A stretch of 54,117 bases of DNA from an uncultured Treponema sp. (GTDB lineage: Bacteria > Spirochaetota > Spirochaetia > Treponematales > Treponemataceae). A model generated the notes under the pieces. It had not been told where the DNA came from, searched no databases, and saw only the letters and a list, made by a program, of their open reading frames with translations. Location: the NCBI GenBank assembly GCA_949300145.1, contig CASGDA010000013.1, forward strand, positions 1-54,117, given 5' to 3'. This document shows, in pieces, positions 1-8,576 of this stretch (within the stretch, counting starts at the first letter, position 1; every line of letters begins with the position of its first letter). Both the position numbers and the translations under genes were made by a program.

Positions 1-1
1 T

Positions 2-2722
2 GAGGATTTCAGCGTTCCGGGTGGCGGCCTTCCCGTGGATGATGCCGATGTTCTTTCGGTTTCAGACGGTGACGGGGATTCCCCGGTTTCCGGGCAGGAT
101 GTTTTCCCGGAGGAGGCGGAAGCCCGGCCGGAAGAAGCTGCCTTTGCGGACGGTGACCAGTTCACGGATTCCGGGTTTTCGATGCCGGATTTCCCTGACA
201 TGCCGGATATTCCCGATGCGCTTGAAATGGATTCCGCCGCCGGGACAGAGGAATCCGCCGGGGAAGATGCTTTCGGTGCCGCGGGACTGGATGATATGCC
301 GGAGATGCCCGATATGCCGGATATCTCTGGTTCTTCCGGTGATATCGGAAGTATAGATAGTGACGGGTTTAATTTTAACGTGGAAGAGCCCTCCTTAGGT
401 GATTCACCTGCCGGGACTTCTCCGGATGATTTTTCATTCCAGGAAGATGGCTCGCATGGATTCGCTGATTCCGGAATTCAGGATGCGCAGGAAATAACCG
501 CCGGCGTGGAGGATTTTTCCGGGGAAGATATAAGCGGCGGAAAAGCTGACAAATCCGATATGGAAGACTTTGACGGGCTTCAGGATTTGGACGGCTTTGA
601 ATTTGATGAAAAGGTTCTCAACGCCGCCATAAGAAACGCCTCTTCTTCGGATGCGGTTCCGGGCTTTTCGGATTTTGAAAAAGACGGTACCGGCGGAAAA
701 TCAAGGGCGGGGAAATCCGCGAAAAAAGAGATTCCCACTGAAATTTCGGAAGAAGAGTTTGAGAGGTTTTTGAGCATCCTGTCCCGCTTCCCTTTGAATC
801 TGCGGCTTGCTGTGGAGGAGTATCTTTCAAGAGAAGAAGGGACGGAACTCCAGAAGATGGAGCTGGTTAACAATATTCTTACCGGACTTCCTTTGCGGAA
901 AACAGCGAACATCCTTGAAAAATATCTGGACCGTTCGATTTCAATTCCCAGGGATTTTGAAAAAAAGAATTTCGAGGAATATGAACTTGAAAAAAGCTCC
1001 CTGAAGTATGTTTTTTTCAACAGAATCCTTCCCGTGACCGTGATGTCACTGATAGCCCTTGTTCTTACGGCTTGTGTTGTATTTTTATCGTATCAGTTTA
1101 TTTACAGACCTGTTTCTGCGGAAAGTTTGTATAAACGCGGGTATGTGGCTATTCAGGATGAGCGTTATACCCAGTCCCGGGAGCTTTTTGATCAGGCTGT
1201 CGAAAGATGGGAGAAAAAACGCTGGTATTTCACTTATGCCAGGGCTTACAGGGATAAGAACCAGTATATTTCCGCGGAGGCAATGTATACGCGCCTTCTT
1301 GACCGTTTTGACAACGATTTGGATGGCGGCCTTGAATATGCCGAAATGCTGCGGACTGATTTACGTAATTTTGAAAAGGCGGAAACAATCCTACGGCGCA
1401 GGGTTCTTGATTATCATGTCAATAATTTGGACGGGCTTCTTCTTCTGGGTGATGTTTTCCTTGACTGGGCGGAGGAAGATCCCTCAAAATACGAGCTGGC
1501 AAGAATACAGTATGCGTCTGCGGCGGAGATTTACGGCCGGGAGGACCCCGTTCTGGTCAGGATGATGCGTTATTTTATACGTACAAACAATCTTGCGGAA
1601 GTTCTTCCCCTGAAAGAGCATTTTATGGATAAACGGGCGGAAATCGGTGCGGCGGATTTGATTGAGTTGGGCGGATACCTTCTGGAAAAGCGTTATATGC
1701 CTTCCGCCGGGGATTCTGACATCCTGCGGGATGCAATCGGTGATTTGCGGACAATCCTTGAGCGTGGCGTTGATTCAGACCCTTCAATTCCCGAAGGACA
1801 TTATAACCTGGGCCGTTTTTATATCTTCAACTATAAAAACGATGTCGCCTCTGTTTTTCTGAATGAGGCCCTCATGTTGTTCCCCGGTTTAAAACAGGTG
1901 TCGCCCCGCCGTGTGGTAACCAATGTGGACGCTTACAGGCTCCTGGGGGAAATCCGCGCCGGCGAGAGGGAATACATAAACGCCCAGGAATTATACGCCG
2001 CGGGTATATCCCTTTATGAGGACCGGAAGGCCGCAAGATCCGTCCCCCAGGATCCGCGTGTCGGTAAGCTTTATGCTGATTATGCCGATATAGATTATTT
2101 TATCTCGAACGATTGGGATTCCGCCATGGACAACTATAGTAAAGCGGCTTCGGAACTCTACGATACCGCCTCCGTGCGTTATAAGATGGGCTATATCCAG
2201 TATCAGAAGCAGAATTATGAGGATGCCCTGCGTTTCTTTGTCCGCAGTTACGGCGAGGTGAATACGGACGGGAATATCCTTTTCTCCCTCGGTAATACTT
2301 TGTTCCGCCGCGGAAGCTTCAACGCCGCCCGCGGTTATTATGAGCAGCTTATGGAAATATCCGAGGCTGAAAGAATCCGTAAAGGTGTTATCCTGCCGCA
2401 GGTCCGCAGCGACCACGGTTCCTTTGTGGAACAGTACATGCATACATCGAACAATCTGGGCGTGACTTTGTATAATATTTCCCTTCAGACCGGAAGAAAG
2501 GATATGCAGGGAAGGGCTTACGCGTTGTTTTCGGAATCCGCCAGGGCCTGGGATGCCCTCACGAGGAATCCTGATACCATGATAAGGGCGCAGGGGACAA
2601 ATCTTGCTTACCTCAATATGCAGAATATCACCGCTCCGTCTTCCGGTTTCTCCCCTGAAATTTATACGGATATTCCAAAAACGCTTACAGGGGAAAAGGT
2701 TCTGCAAAGCCGGCAGGATTGA
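2..2722 (+). CDS. flcA: FlcA-like periplasmic flagellar collar protein, TPR-rich, 5'-truncated by window edge
   Basis: The reading frame is open from base 2, so the true start lies outside the window; an internal GTG at 35 should not be taken as the start. The visible protein has about 906 residues. The first ~200 residues are acidic and low in complexity, with repeats of the type MPDMPD. A globular stretch follows (nt ~740-1000), then one transmembrane helix (nt ~1020-1105), then a long helical region of TPR-like repeats with alternating aromatic and small residues. This order (acidic cytoplasmic part, one membrane span, TPR domain in the periplasm) matches the spirochaetal collar protein FlcA, which in Borrelia supports the flagellar collar and stator assembly. 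The family call is recognition by eye; a generic TPR membrane protein is the alternative. A terminator follows directly. Confidence 0.6.
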   Translation, partial: EDFSVPGGGLPVDDADVLSVSDGDGDSPVSGQDVFPEEAEARPEEAAFADGDQFTDSGFSMPDFPDMPDIPDALEMDSAAGTEESAGEDAFGAAGLDDMPEMPDMPDISGSSGDIGSIDSDGFNFNVEEPSLGDSPAGTSPDDFSFQEDGSHGFADSGIQDAQEITAGVEDFSGEDISGGKADKSDMEDFDGLQDLDGFEFDEKVLNAAIRNASSSDAVPGFSDFEKDGTGGKSRAGKSAKKEIPTEISEEEFERFLSILSRFPLNLRLAVEEYLSREEGTELQKMELVNNILTGLPLRKTANILEKYLDRSISIPRDFEKKNFEEYELEKSSLKYVFFNRILPVTVMSLIALVLTACVVFLSYQFIYRPVSAESLYKRGYVAIQDERYTQSRELFDQAVERWEKKRWYFTYARAYRDKNQYISAEAMYTRLLDRFDNDLDGGLEYAEMLRTDLRNFEKAETILRRRVLDYHVNNLDGLLLLGDVFLDWAEEDPSKYELARIQYASAAEIYGREDPVLVRMMRYFIRTNNLAEVLPLKEHFMDKRAEIGAADLIELGGYLLEKRYMPSAGDSDILRDAIGDLRTILERGVDSDPSIPEGHYNLGRFYIFNYKNDVASVFLNEALMLFPGLKQVSPRRVVTNVDAYRLLGEIRAGEREYINAQELYAAGISLYEDRKAARSVPQDPRVGKLYADYADIDYFISNDWDSAMDNYSKAASELYDTASVRYKMGYIQYQKQNYEDALRFFVRSYGEVNTDGNILFSLGNTLFRRGSFNAARGYYEQLMEISEAERIRKGVILPQVRSDHGSFVEQYMHTSNNLGVTLYNISLQTGRKDMQGRAYALFSESARAWDALTRNPDTMIRAQGTNLAYLNMQNITAPSSGFSPEIYTDIPKTLTGEKVLQSRQD

Positions 2723-2748
2723 TTTTCTACGGATTCTGCAAAATGTTG

Positions 2749-2792
2749 ATATGAAATATGTAACTTGCTTGCATATTTCATATTTTTATATT
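2749..2792 (+). terminator. Rho-independent terminator after the FlcA-like gene
   Basis: A perfect 12-bp inverted repeat, ATATGAAATATG (2749-2760) and CATATTTCATAT (2772-2783), is separated by an 11-nt loop and followed by a T-rich run. It lies 27 bp past the stop codon. The stem is AU-rich, so efficiency is uncertain. Confidence 0.6.
2765..2792 (+). promoter_or_regulatory. Possible promoter of tRNA-Val
   Basis: TTGCTT (2765-2770) and TATATT (2787-2792) are 16 bp apart and end 15 bp before the mature tRNA. The boxes sit inside the loop and tail of the upstream terminator, so the two signals overlap. Weak call, because the region is AT-rich. Confidence 0.3.
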
Positions 2793-2807
2793 AGACTTGA
2801 CTGAGAC

Positions 2808-2879
2808 GGACGATTAACTCAGTGGTAGAGTGCTACCTTCACACGGTAGAAGTCACTGGTTCAAATCCAGTATCGTCCA
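2808..2879 (+). tRNA. tRNA-Val (anticodon CAC)
   Basis: A complete cloverleaf can be drawn. The acceptor stem GGACGAT (2808-2814) pairs perfectly with ATCGTCC (2872-2878). The D-arm is at 2817-2831. The anticodon stem CTACC/GGTAG encloses loop TTCACAC, with anticodon CAC at 2840-2842. The T-arm ACTGG-TTCAAAT-CCAGT is at 2855-2871, and the discriminator base is A at 2879. CCA is not encoded. It reads the valine codon GTG. Confidence 0.95.
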
Positions 2880-2906
2880 AAACAAGCTCGGTCTTCAGGC
2901 GGTGAT

Positions 2907-3551
2907 ATGGACATGGGCATTCTTTCAAATGTAAGATACCGGTACGTTTCACAGACTGCTACTGTTGAAACACTTCTTAAAGAGTTTTTCCGTAAATTCA
3001 TACATATCTGCGCTGCTTTTGTTCCCGTCATTGCGAAATTCAATCTTAATGCGGCCTGTATTTTACTTGCCGTGGCCATCCCCGTTTATTCGGTTTGTGA
3101 AATTCTGCGTCTTAAAGGTGTAAATGTCCCCGTTATTTCCAGGGTGACGGCATATGCGGCCAGGAGCCGTGACGCCGGCCGTTTTGTTTTGGGGCCGGTT
3201 ACTCTTGCGGCGGGGATTCTTCTGTCTCTCCTGATTTTCCCTCTCGGCTATGCCTCTGTCGGTATTCTGGCGCTGGCTTTCGGGGACGGAACCGCAAGCC
3301 TGGCCGGGAAGATTTTCGGCAGGAGGAAAATTCCCGGCACAAACGGGAAAACCGTCGAGGGGAGCATGGCCTGCTTCATAATGGTTTTTCTCACCTCCCT
3401 CATGATAACCAGAAACTTTTTTCATGCGTTGTTCCTGGGAATAAGCGCCGCTGTTTTTGAAGTGCTTCCCTTAAAGGATTACGACAACCTTATCATTCCG
3501 CTGTTGATTTCTTTTCTGGCGGCGGTTCTGGATTCCTTCGCCTTGTTCTAG
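2907..3551 (+). CDS. Polyprenol/dolichol kinase-like or CTP-dependent lipid kinase membrane protein
   Basis: This 214-residue protein is mostly hydrophobic, with about six membrane segments. It carries the signature of the SEC59/DGK1/VTE5 kinase family: FGDGTASLAGKIFGRRKIPG followed by a GKTVEGS stretch (residues ~121-150). Family members use CTP to phosphorylate polyprenols, diacylglycerol or phytol at the membrane; the substrate here cannot be read from sequence. The start is ATG 2907 behind AGGCGGTG, and a second ATG two codons later is possible. The gene begins 27 bp after tRNA-Val with no terminator between them, so read-through from the tRNA transcript is likely. It converges on the next gene with an 18-bp gap. 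Confidence 0.7.
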   Translation: MDMGILSNVRYRYVSQTATVETLLKEFFRKFIHICAAFVPVIAKFNLNAACILLAVAIPVYSVCEILRLKGVNVPVISRVTAYAARSRDAGRFVLGPVTLAAGILLSLLIFPLGYASVGILALAFGDGTASLAGKIFGRRKIPGTNGKTVEGSMACFIMVFLTSLMITRNFFHALFLGISAAVFEVLPLKDYDNLIIPLLISFLAAVLDSFALF

Positions 3552-3568
3552 GATTCAAATCGGAGGAA

Positions 3569-4393
3569 TTACTGCCACATATAATATGTGTGGAGCGAGC
3601 GCAGATATTTTTCGGTTCCCAGAATCTGGAGGATTAAGCCCGCGCACAAAAACACCCAGTTGTCGCACAGGCACAGGAGAATCCAGCCGGTGAGCATAAA
3701 GGTGCAGCCGGCGGCCGTTGTATAGTATGCCTTGTCGTTTTTTGTTATTCCCTGGATTATGAAGGATATAACAGCCGTCACGCACAGGAAGCAGGACAGG
3801 AATATGAGTATGTTCAGGTATCCCGGTGCAAGGAAAAACAGCGATGTTGAATCCGAATAATTGACGGGCAGAAAGCGCGCGGTCAGAAACGCCAGAAAGA
3901 CCAGAGAGAACAGCGCCGTGCCTCCCTGCTGAAAGTTTTTCTCGAATGAAAATATTGCGCCGGCAAAAACCGCCAGAATGAAGAATATCCTTGAGAAGAA
4001 AACCGTTCTGGATATTATATATATGAAAAAGGGCTGCGCCTGCCACAGATTGTATAAGGGAACCATCATTCGGATGCTTTCCAGTGAGATTGATATAATC
4101 CCTGCCGCGAAAAATGTTATTTCGATTGAGGTTGTTTTTTCAAAAAGGAAATACATTCTGAAACAGGTGGTTGTGCTCAGAAGCGTCATTGCCAGGATTC
4201 CTGCTGTCGCCGCATAAAAATTGAAGTCAAACAGAAAAAAATCCGGGAAAGTCAAAAAACGTCTTTCCCCTCCGCTTCCCGCTGAATCCGGGTTTATACA
4301 GATAAATATGAAAATAGATATTGAAATGATTGAGAGGAGGCAGGAAAACAGCATCCCCAGTTTTATCAGTCTGTTCCTTGCTGCGATTGTCAT
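3569..4393 (-). CDS. Membrane protein of unknown function (about seven to eight TM segments)
   Basis: The 274-residue protein starts with a short basic N-terminus and then alternates hydrophobic segments of about 20 residues with short loops. Segments include LGMLFSCLLSIISISIFIF near residues 12-30 and others near 55-75, 90-110, 130-150, 165-180, 190-215 and 225-255. I see no catalytic motif and do not recognise the family. The layout resembles the N-terminal 7TM sensor regions attached to signalling domains in spirochaetes, but no output domain follows. The start ATG 4393 has no ribosome-binding site and sits 5 bp after a TATAAT box. It is divergent from ispH. Confidence 0.6.
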   Translation of the reverse strand: MTIAARNRLIKLGMLFSCLLSIISISIFIFICINPDSAGSGGERRFLTFPDFFLFDFNFYAATAGILAMTLLSTTTCFRMYFLFEKTTSIEITFFAAGIISISLESIRMMVPLYNLWQAQPFFIYIISRTVFFSRIFFILAVFAGAIFSFEKNFQQGGTALFSLVFLAFLTARFLPVNYSDSTSLFFLAPGYLNILIFLSCFLCVTAVISFIIQGITKNDKAYYTTAAGCTFMLTGWILLCLCDNWVFLCAGLILQILGTEKYLRSLHTYYMWQ

Positions 4394-4398
4394 GGTTA

Positions 4399-4427
4399 AT
4401 TATATCATTTTCCCGGTGTCTTGGAAA
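4399..4427 (-). promoter_or_regulatory. Promoter of the 3569-4393 gene, apparently leaderless
   Basis: On the minus strand, TTTCCA (4427-4422) and a perfect TATAAT (4404-4399) are 17 bp apart. The -10 box ends 5 bp before the ATG, placing the expected transcription start at or next to the start codon. Confidence 0.55.
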
Positions 4428-4444
4428 AGATAAAAATACGTCTC

Positions 4445-4473
4445 TTGCGGTAAGTCCCCCGCTTCGGTAGACT
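4445..4473 (+). promoter_or_regulatory. Promoter of ispH-mutS2, apparently leaderless
   Basis: TTGCGG (4445-4450) and TAGACT (4468-4473) are 17 bp apart. Seven bases separate the -10 box from the ispH ATG, and they contain no Shine-Dalgarno sequence. Confidence 0.55.
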
Positions 4474-4480
4474 GTTTGTT

Positions 4481-5383
4481 ATGGGAAAAAGAATTTCTGT
4501 TATACGGGCTGAAGTCCTGGGATATTGCATGGGTGTGAATATGGCTGTTGAAGCTGTTTTCAAGGCTTTGAAGAATAATTCCCTCCGGCCTGTTTATACT
4601 TACGGTCCTTTAATCCATAATCCGGCGGCTTTGGAGCAGCTTGCCGGGATGGGGGTTGAAATCCTCACGCCTCCGGCCCCGGAAAAATCCTCCGCTTCCT
4701 CCTCTCTTCCCGACAATTTCGGCGGGCGTACTGTCGTTATACGTGCCCATGGGATTCCTCCGGCGGAATATGCTGAATTGGAACGGCGGGGTGCGGTGAT
4801 TGTCAATGCGACCTGTCCCCGTGTGCTTTCCAGCCAGAAACGGGCGGAGAAATACAGGCGGGAGGGAATCCATGTGATTCTGGCCGGTGACAGGAATCAT
4901 GCCGAGATAACCGGGATAGCTGGTTTTGTGCCGGAATGCACTGTTCTGGAAAATATTGCCGATGCGGAAAATTACATCAAACAGGAGGATGTTCCCGGCC
5001 GGGCGGCTTTGATTGGACAGACAACCATAAAGCAGACGGAATATGACGGAATCGCAGGGGTTTTGAAGGGACGTATCCCCATGCTTGAGGTTTGCCCCAC
5101 GATCTGCCCCGCCGCGGAAGAAAGACAGAAAGCGCTGGAAAAACTTGCCGCGAAAACAGAAGGGATTATTGTAATCGGCGGGAAGAATTCCGCTAATACC
5201 AGAAGGCTTTTTACGACCGCTTTGAATCTTACCGGCAAAGCCTGGCTTATAGAACGTCCCGACGATATTCCGGAGGAAGTTTTCAACTGTTCCTGTATCG
5301 GGATAACTGCCGGCGCCTCCACTCCGGAGGAAATAATTTCTTCCGTTGAAAAAGTTTTGTTGGATTTTCAGGATGAAGAATGA
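4481..5383 (+). CDS. ispH: 4-hydroxy-3-methylbut-2-enyl diphosphate reductase (IspH/LytB)
   Basis: IspH performs the last step of the MEP isoprenoid pathway, converting HMBPP to IPP and DMAPP with a [4Fe-4S] cluster. The 300-residue length is normal. The three cluster cysteines are visible: C16 in LGYCMGV, one in NATCPRV (~residue 110), and one in PTICPAAEERQ (~residue 207). GDRNHAEITG corresponds to the conserved His/Glu region. The protein begins directly at the usual family start. Its stop overlaps the mutS2 start by 4 bp, so the two are probably translationally coupled. The start lacks a ribosome-binding site (see the promoter entry). Confidence 0.95.
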   Translation: MGKRISVIRAEVLGYCMGVNMAVEAVFKALKNNSLRPVYTYGPLIHNPAALEQLAGMGVEILTPPAPEKSSASSSLPDNFGGRTVVIRAHGIPPAEYAELERRGAVIVNATCPRVLSSQKRAEKYRREGIHVILAGDRNHAEITGIAGFVPECTVLENIADAENYIKQEDVPGRAALIGQTTIKQTEYDGIAGVLKGRIPMLEVCPTICPAAEERQKALEKLAAKTEGIIVIGGKNSANTRRLFTTALNLTGKAWLIERPDDIPEEVFNCSCIGITAGASTPEEIISSVEKVLLDFQDEE

Positions 5384-7827
5384 ATCACCGTACCTTTGAA
5401 CTTTTGGAATTTTACAGGCTGAGGGAAGAGATGGCGGCTTTTTGTCTTTCGGAAGAGGGCAGGGATGAATTCCTGAAAATACTTCCTTCTTCCGATGACG
5501 GGGAGGTTGCGCGCCTTAAAGCCTGTGCGGAGGAATGGCTTGCAATCTGTCTTTCCGAAAATCCTCCTGCGTTCCGGGGCTGGCCGCAGGTCAGTTCCCT
5601 TTTCCCGATGCTGGATATAGACGGCGCTGTTTTTTCAGCGCTGCAGGTTTCGGATATCGGCGATTTCTGCAGGGCGGTTCAAACCCTGCGTTCCTGGGCT
5701 TCCCCGGAAGGTATTGCGGGCTGCGCCGTCCGTTCCGTTGTACGGCGTATACGGGATCTGCCTGATTTGTCCGGTGCGGTGTCGGCTGTTTTTTCAGTTA
5801 TTGAGCCGGGCGGTGAATTCAGGGATTTGCCAAGACTCGCTTCAATCCGCGCCAGAATATCGGAAATCCGCCGTGATATAGAAAGAAGAACCGCTTCGTT
5901 TTTCAATAATCCGGATACTGCCGTAATGCTTCAGTCTCTTTTACCCGCCCTTAAAAACGGGCGCCAGGTTCTTGCGGTGAAGGCGAATTTCCGGGGACGC
6001 ATCAGGGGTATAGTCCATGAGGTTTCACAAAGCGGGCAGACTGTTTATGTGGAGCCGGAGGAGATTGTTGAGCGCAACAATGATTTGATTTCCGAGGAAT
6101 TCCGGCTTTCCAGGGAGATGACGGAAATACTCCGGGAGCTGACGGTTTCCCTGAAGGACTTCCATGCTGATTTTGTCACGGCATTTGAAGAGATGGTTTT
6201 CTTTGACCGGCTTAATGCGGTCGCTTCATGGGGCAGGGAACACAAATGTGTGTTCGCCTCCGCTTCCTGTACAAAGTCCGGCAGCGGTGCCGATGAGACT
6301 GCGCGGCCTGTTTTTAATCTGGTTAAAGCCCGCCATCCGTTTTTGCGGGAAAAGGCCGTCCCAATAGATATACAGATTTCCGGGGATACATACGCTGTTA
6401 TCATCACCGGGCCGAACACGGGCGGGAAAACGGTCGCCTTAAAGACCGCGGCTCTTTTTGCCCTTGCCAATCAGTGCGGATGGCCTGTCCCGGCTTCGGA
6501 AGGAACCTCCCTGCCTGTTTTTGATTATGTCGGCTGTGATATAGGGGACGACCAGTCAATAGAGCAGTCTTTGTCCACCTTTTCCTCCCACATGAAAAAT
6601 ATAAGTGAAATTTTCGAAAGGGCGGACGGACGCAGTTTAATCCTTCTGGATGAACTCGGAAGCGGGACGGATCCGCAGGAAGGGGCTGCGATTGCGATGG
6701 CGGTTTTGGACGGGCTGATAAAAAAAGGCTCGCTTCTGCTTGTAACCACGCATCACGGAGCCATAAAGCATTACGGATATACCCGCCGGGGGTGTGTGAA
6801 TGCTTCGGTTGAATTTAACGCTGAAACCCTGTCCCCGACTTACAGGATTTTGATGGGGATTCCCGGGGAGAGCCGTGCGCTGGATATCGCCGAAAAAAGC
6901 GGGCTTCCGGAGGAGATTATTTCCGGCGCCCGTTCTTATTTGTCGGACGGCAACGCGGATGTTTCCGCCCTGATTCAGGGTCTCACTGAAAAGTACGGGC
7001 AGCTCCGTGCCTTTGAAGACGAGAAAAAGAAAGAAGAGGCGGAGCTCCGGGAAATGCGGCGGGAAGCTGATTTGCGGATGCTGAGGATAAAACAAAAAGA
7101 ACTTCTTCTCCGGGAAAAGGAATACAGGCGGCTGGAGGATTTCTTTTTGGAAAACAGAAAGCAGCTTGAAAACCTTGTAAGGGAGATAAAAGAAGGCAAC
7201 ATCAGCCGGGAAACCACAACCGCCGTGAAAAAATGGGGTGAAGATTTTGACAGGAAGCTGGCGGAAGAATACGGGGAAATTGTCCGTGAAAAAGAAGCCG
7301 TCAGCCGTCTTGAATCCGGTGTTCCGGAGGAGGCGGGGAATCCGGAAACCGTTCCCGGAGAAATAAAAGAGGGAATGGAAGTTATTATCTCCCCTGGAGG
7401 AATGCGCGGTACTGTAATACGCAGGGATAAAAAGGATTCCTGGATTGTTGCGGCCGGAACTGTCCGGATTTCGGTCAGGGAGAACGCCCTTTCCATTGTG
7501 AAGGGGGCGGGGAAGAATGCATCCAAAAATACCCCGCTTCCCCGTGTGTCAGTGGAAATCCTTTCCGCGGAGAATCAGGAGAATCCTGTTTTTGAGCTCC
7601 GGCTTCTCGGACTCCGCCGCCAGGAAGCTGAAAAACTTTTAATACGCCAGCTTGATTTGGCGGCCATGAAGGGGCTGAAGGAGTTTTCGGTTATCCACGG
7701 GAAAGGCAACGGAATCCTTCAGGATGCGGTGATAGCTGTGCTGAAGAATTACCCCGCCGTCGCTGATTTTCATTTTGCCCTGCCGGAACACGGGGGGACG
7801 GGAAAAACAATCGTCAGGCTGGTCTGA
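5380..7827 (+). CDS. mutS2: MutS2 family ATPase with C-terminal Smr domain
   Basis: The 815-residue protein has the MutS2 plan. An N-terminal core and lever region (1-300) lacks the MutS mismatch-binding domain. The ABC-type ATPase has Walker A TGPNTGGKTVALKT (~343-356), Walker B SLILLDELGSGTDPQEG (~424-440) and a TTHH switch. A long charged coiled coil (~525-650) follows, then a linker domain and a C-terminal Smr domain (~735-815). MutS2 proteins act on branched DNA and collided ribosomes rather than on classical mismatches. The Smr HGKGNG motif is present, but the usual LDLRG motif reads LRLLG, so its nuclease activity may be altered. ATG 5380 overlaps the ispH stop. Confidence 0.93.
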   Translation: MNHRTFELLEFYRLREEMAAFCLSEEGRDEFLKILPSSDDGEVARLKACAEEWLAICLSENPPAFRGWPQVSSLFPMLDIDGAVFSALQVSDIGDFCRAVQTLRSWASPEGIAGCAVRSVVRRIRDLPDLSGAVSAVFSVIEPGGEFRDLPRLASIRARISEIRRDIERRTASFFNNPDTAVMLQSLLPALKNGRQVLAVKANFRGRIRGIVHEVSQSGQTVYVEPEEIVERNNDLISEEFRLSREMTEILRELTVSLKDFHADFVTAFEEMVFFDRLNAVASWGREHKCVFASASCTKSGSGADETARPVFNLVKARHPFLREKAVPIDIQISGDTYAVIITGPNTGGKTVALKTAALFALANQCGWPVPASEGTSLPVFDYVGCDIGDDQSIEQSLSTFSSHMKNISEIFERADGRSLILLDELGSGTDPQEGAAIAMAVLDGLIKKGSLLLVTTHHGAIKHYGYTRRGCVNASVEFNAETLSPTYRILMGIPGESRALDIAEKSGLPEEIISGARSYLSDGNADVSALIQGLTEKYGQLRAFEDEKKKEEAELREMRREADLRMLRIKQKELLLREKEYRRLEDFFLENRKQLENLVREIKEGNISRETTTAVKKWGEDFDRKLAEEYGEIVREKEAVSRLESGVPEEAGNPETVPGEIKEGMEVIISPGGMRGTVIRRDKKDSWIVAAGTVRISVRENALSIVKGAGKNASKNTPLPRVSVEILSAENQENPVFELRLLGLRRQEAEKLLIRQLDLAAMKGLKEFSVIHGKGNGILQDAVIAVLKNYPAVADFHFALPEHGGTGKTIVRLV

Positions 7828-7838
7828 CGGCGTGACGT

Positions 7839-8576
7839 TTATCTTACCTGTACTTTCTCCCGGTTTTCCGCTATGTATACTATAGGAACATTGCAGGTAA
7901 AAAAGCCGTTTTCAACAACGCCTGTTATGCCGTTTATAAGCTTTTCCATTTCCGCCGGATTCAAAGGAGACCTTCCGTTTTCATCCGCTTCCCATAAGCA
8001 GTCAAGGATGAGGTTGCCGTTGTCAGTTATGACCGGCCCCGCTTTTCTTACGCCTTCCCGCAGTGTCGGTTTCGCACCCAGGCTTTCCAGCCTGCGGATA
8101 ATGCTTGTCCGGGCCTCCGGAATAATTTCAACCGGCAGGGGGAATTTTATGCCGAGCCCGTCTACAGCCTTGCTGGAATCAGCCACAATTACGAAGGTTC
8201 CGGCATTGTAGGCTATGATTTTTTCCAGCAGTAAGGCCGCGCCGCCTCCTTTTATAAGGTGTTTGTCAGGGGAAATTTCGTCAGCCCCGTCTATGGCTAA
8301 GTCCAGGCTTCCGTTTATTTCCCTGGCATTCATGGAAAAGACGGGGATGCCGAGGTTTTCGCATTCAATCGTCGTCTGGAAACTTGTGGCGACAGCCTTT
8401 ATTTGTGAAAGGGTTCCGTCTTTTATTCTTTCCGCAAGCCGCCGCACGGCAGGCATGGCGGTCGAACCTGTCCCCAGGCCTATTTTCATTCCGGAAAAAA
8501 TCAATCCTTTTTTTATCAAATCATCAACGGCAAATTCCGCCGCCAGTTTTTTTTCTTCCCCGAGATCACTCTTCAT
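7839..8576 (-). CDS. rpiA: Ribose-5-phosphate isomerase A
   Basis: RpiA interconverts ribose-5-phosphate and ribulose-5-phosphate in the non-oxidative pentose phosphate pathway. Family motifs are GLGTGSTA (~residues 31-38), the catalytic DGADEI and KGGGAALLLEKI. The ATG at 8576 is preferred (245 residues): it is preceded by AGGGGA and gives the normal N-terminus, MKSDLGEEKKLAA. A start at 8609 would add 11 atypical residues. With this choice it overlaps the 3' end of aroDE by 11 bp, so the two form one transcript. It converges with mutS2, leaving an 11-bp gap. Confidence 0.92.
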   Translation of the reverse strand: MKSDLGEEKKLAAEFAVDDLIKKGLIFSGMKIGLGTGSTAMPAVRRLAERIKDGTLSQIKAVATSFQTTIECENLGIPVFSMNAREINGSLDLAIDGADEISPDKHLIKGGGAALLLEKIIAYNAGTFVIVADSSKAVDGLGIKFPLPVEIIPEARTSIIRRLESLGAKPTLREGVRKAGPVITDNGNLILDCLWEADENGRSPLNPAEMEKLINGITGVVENGFFTCNVPIVYIAENREKVQVR

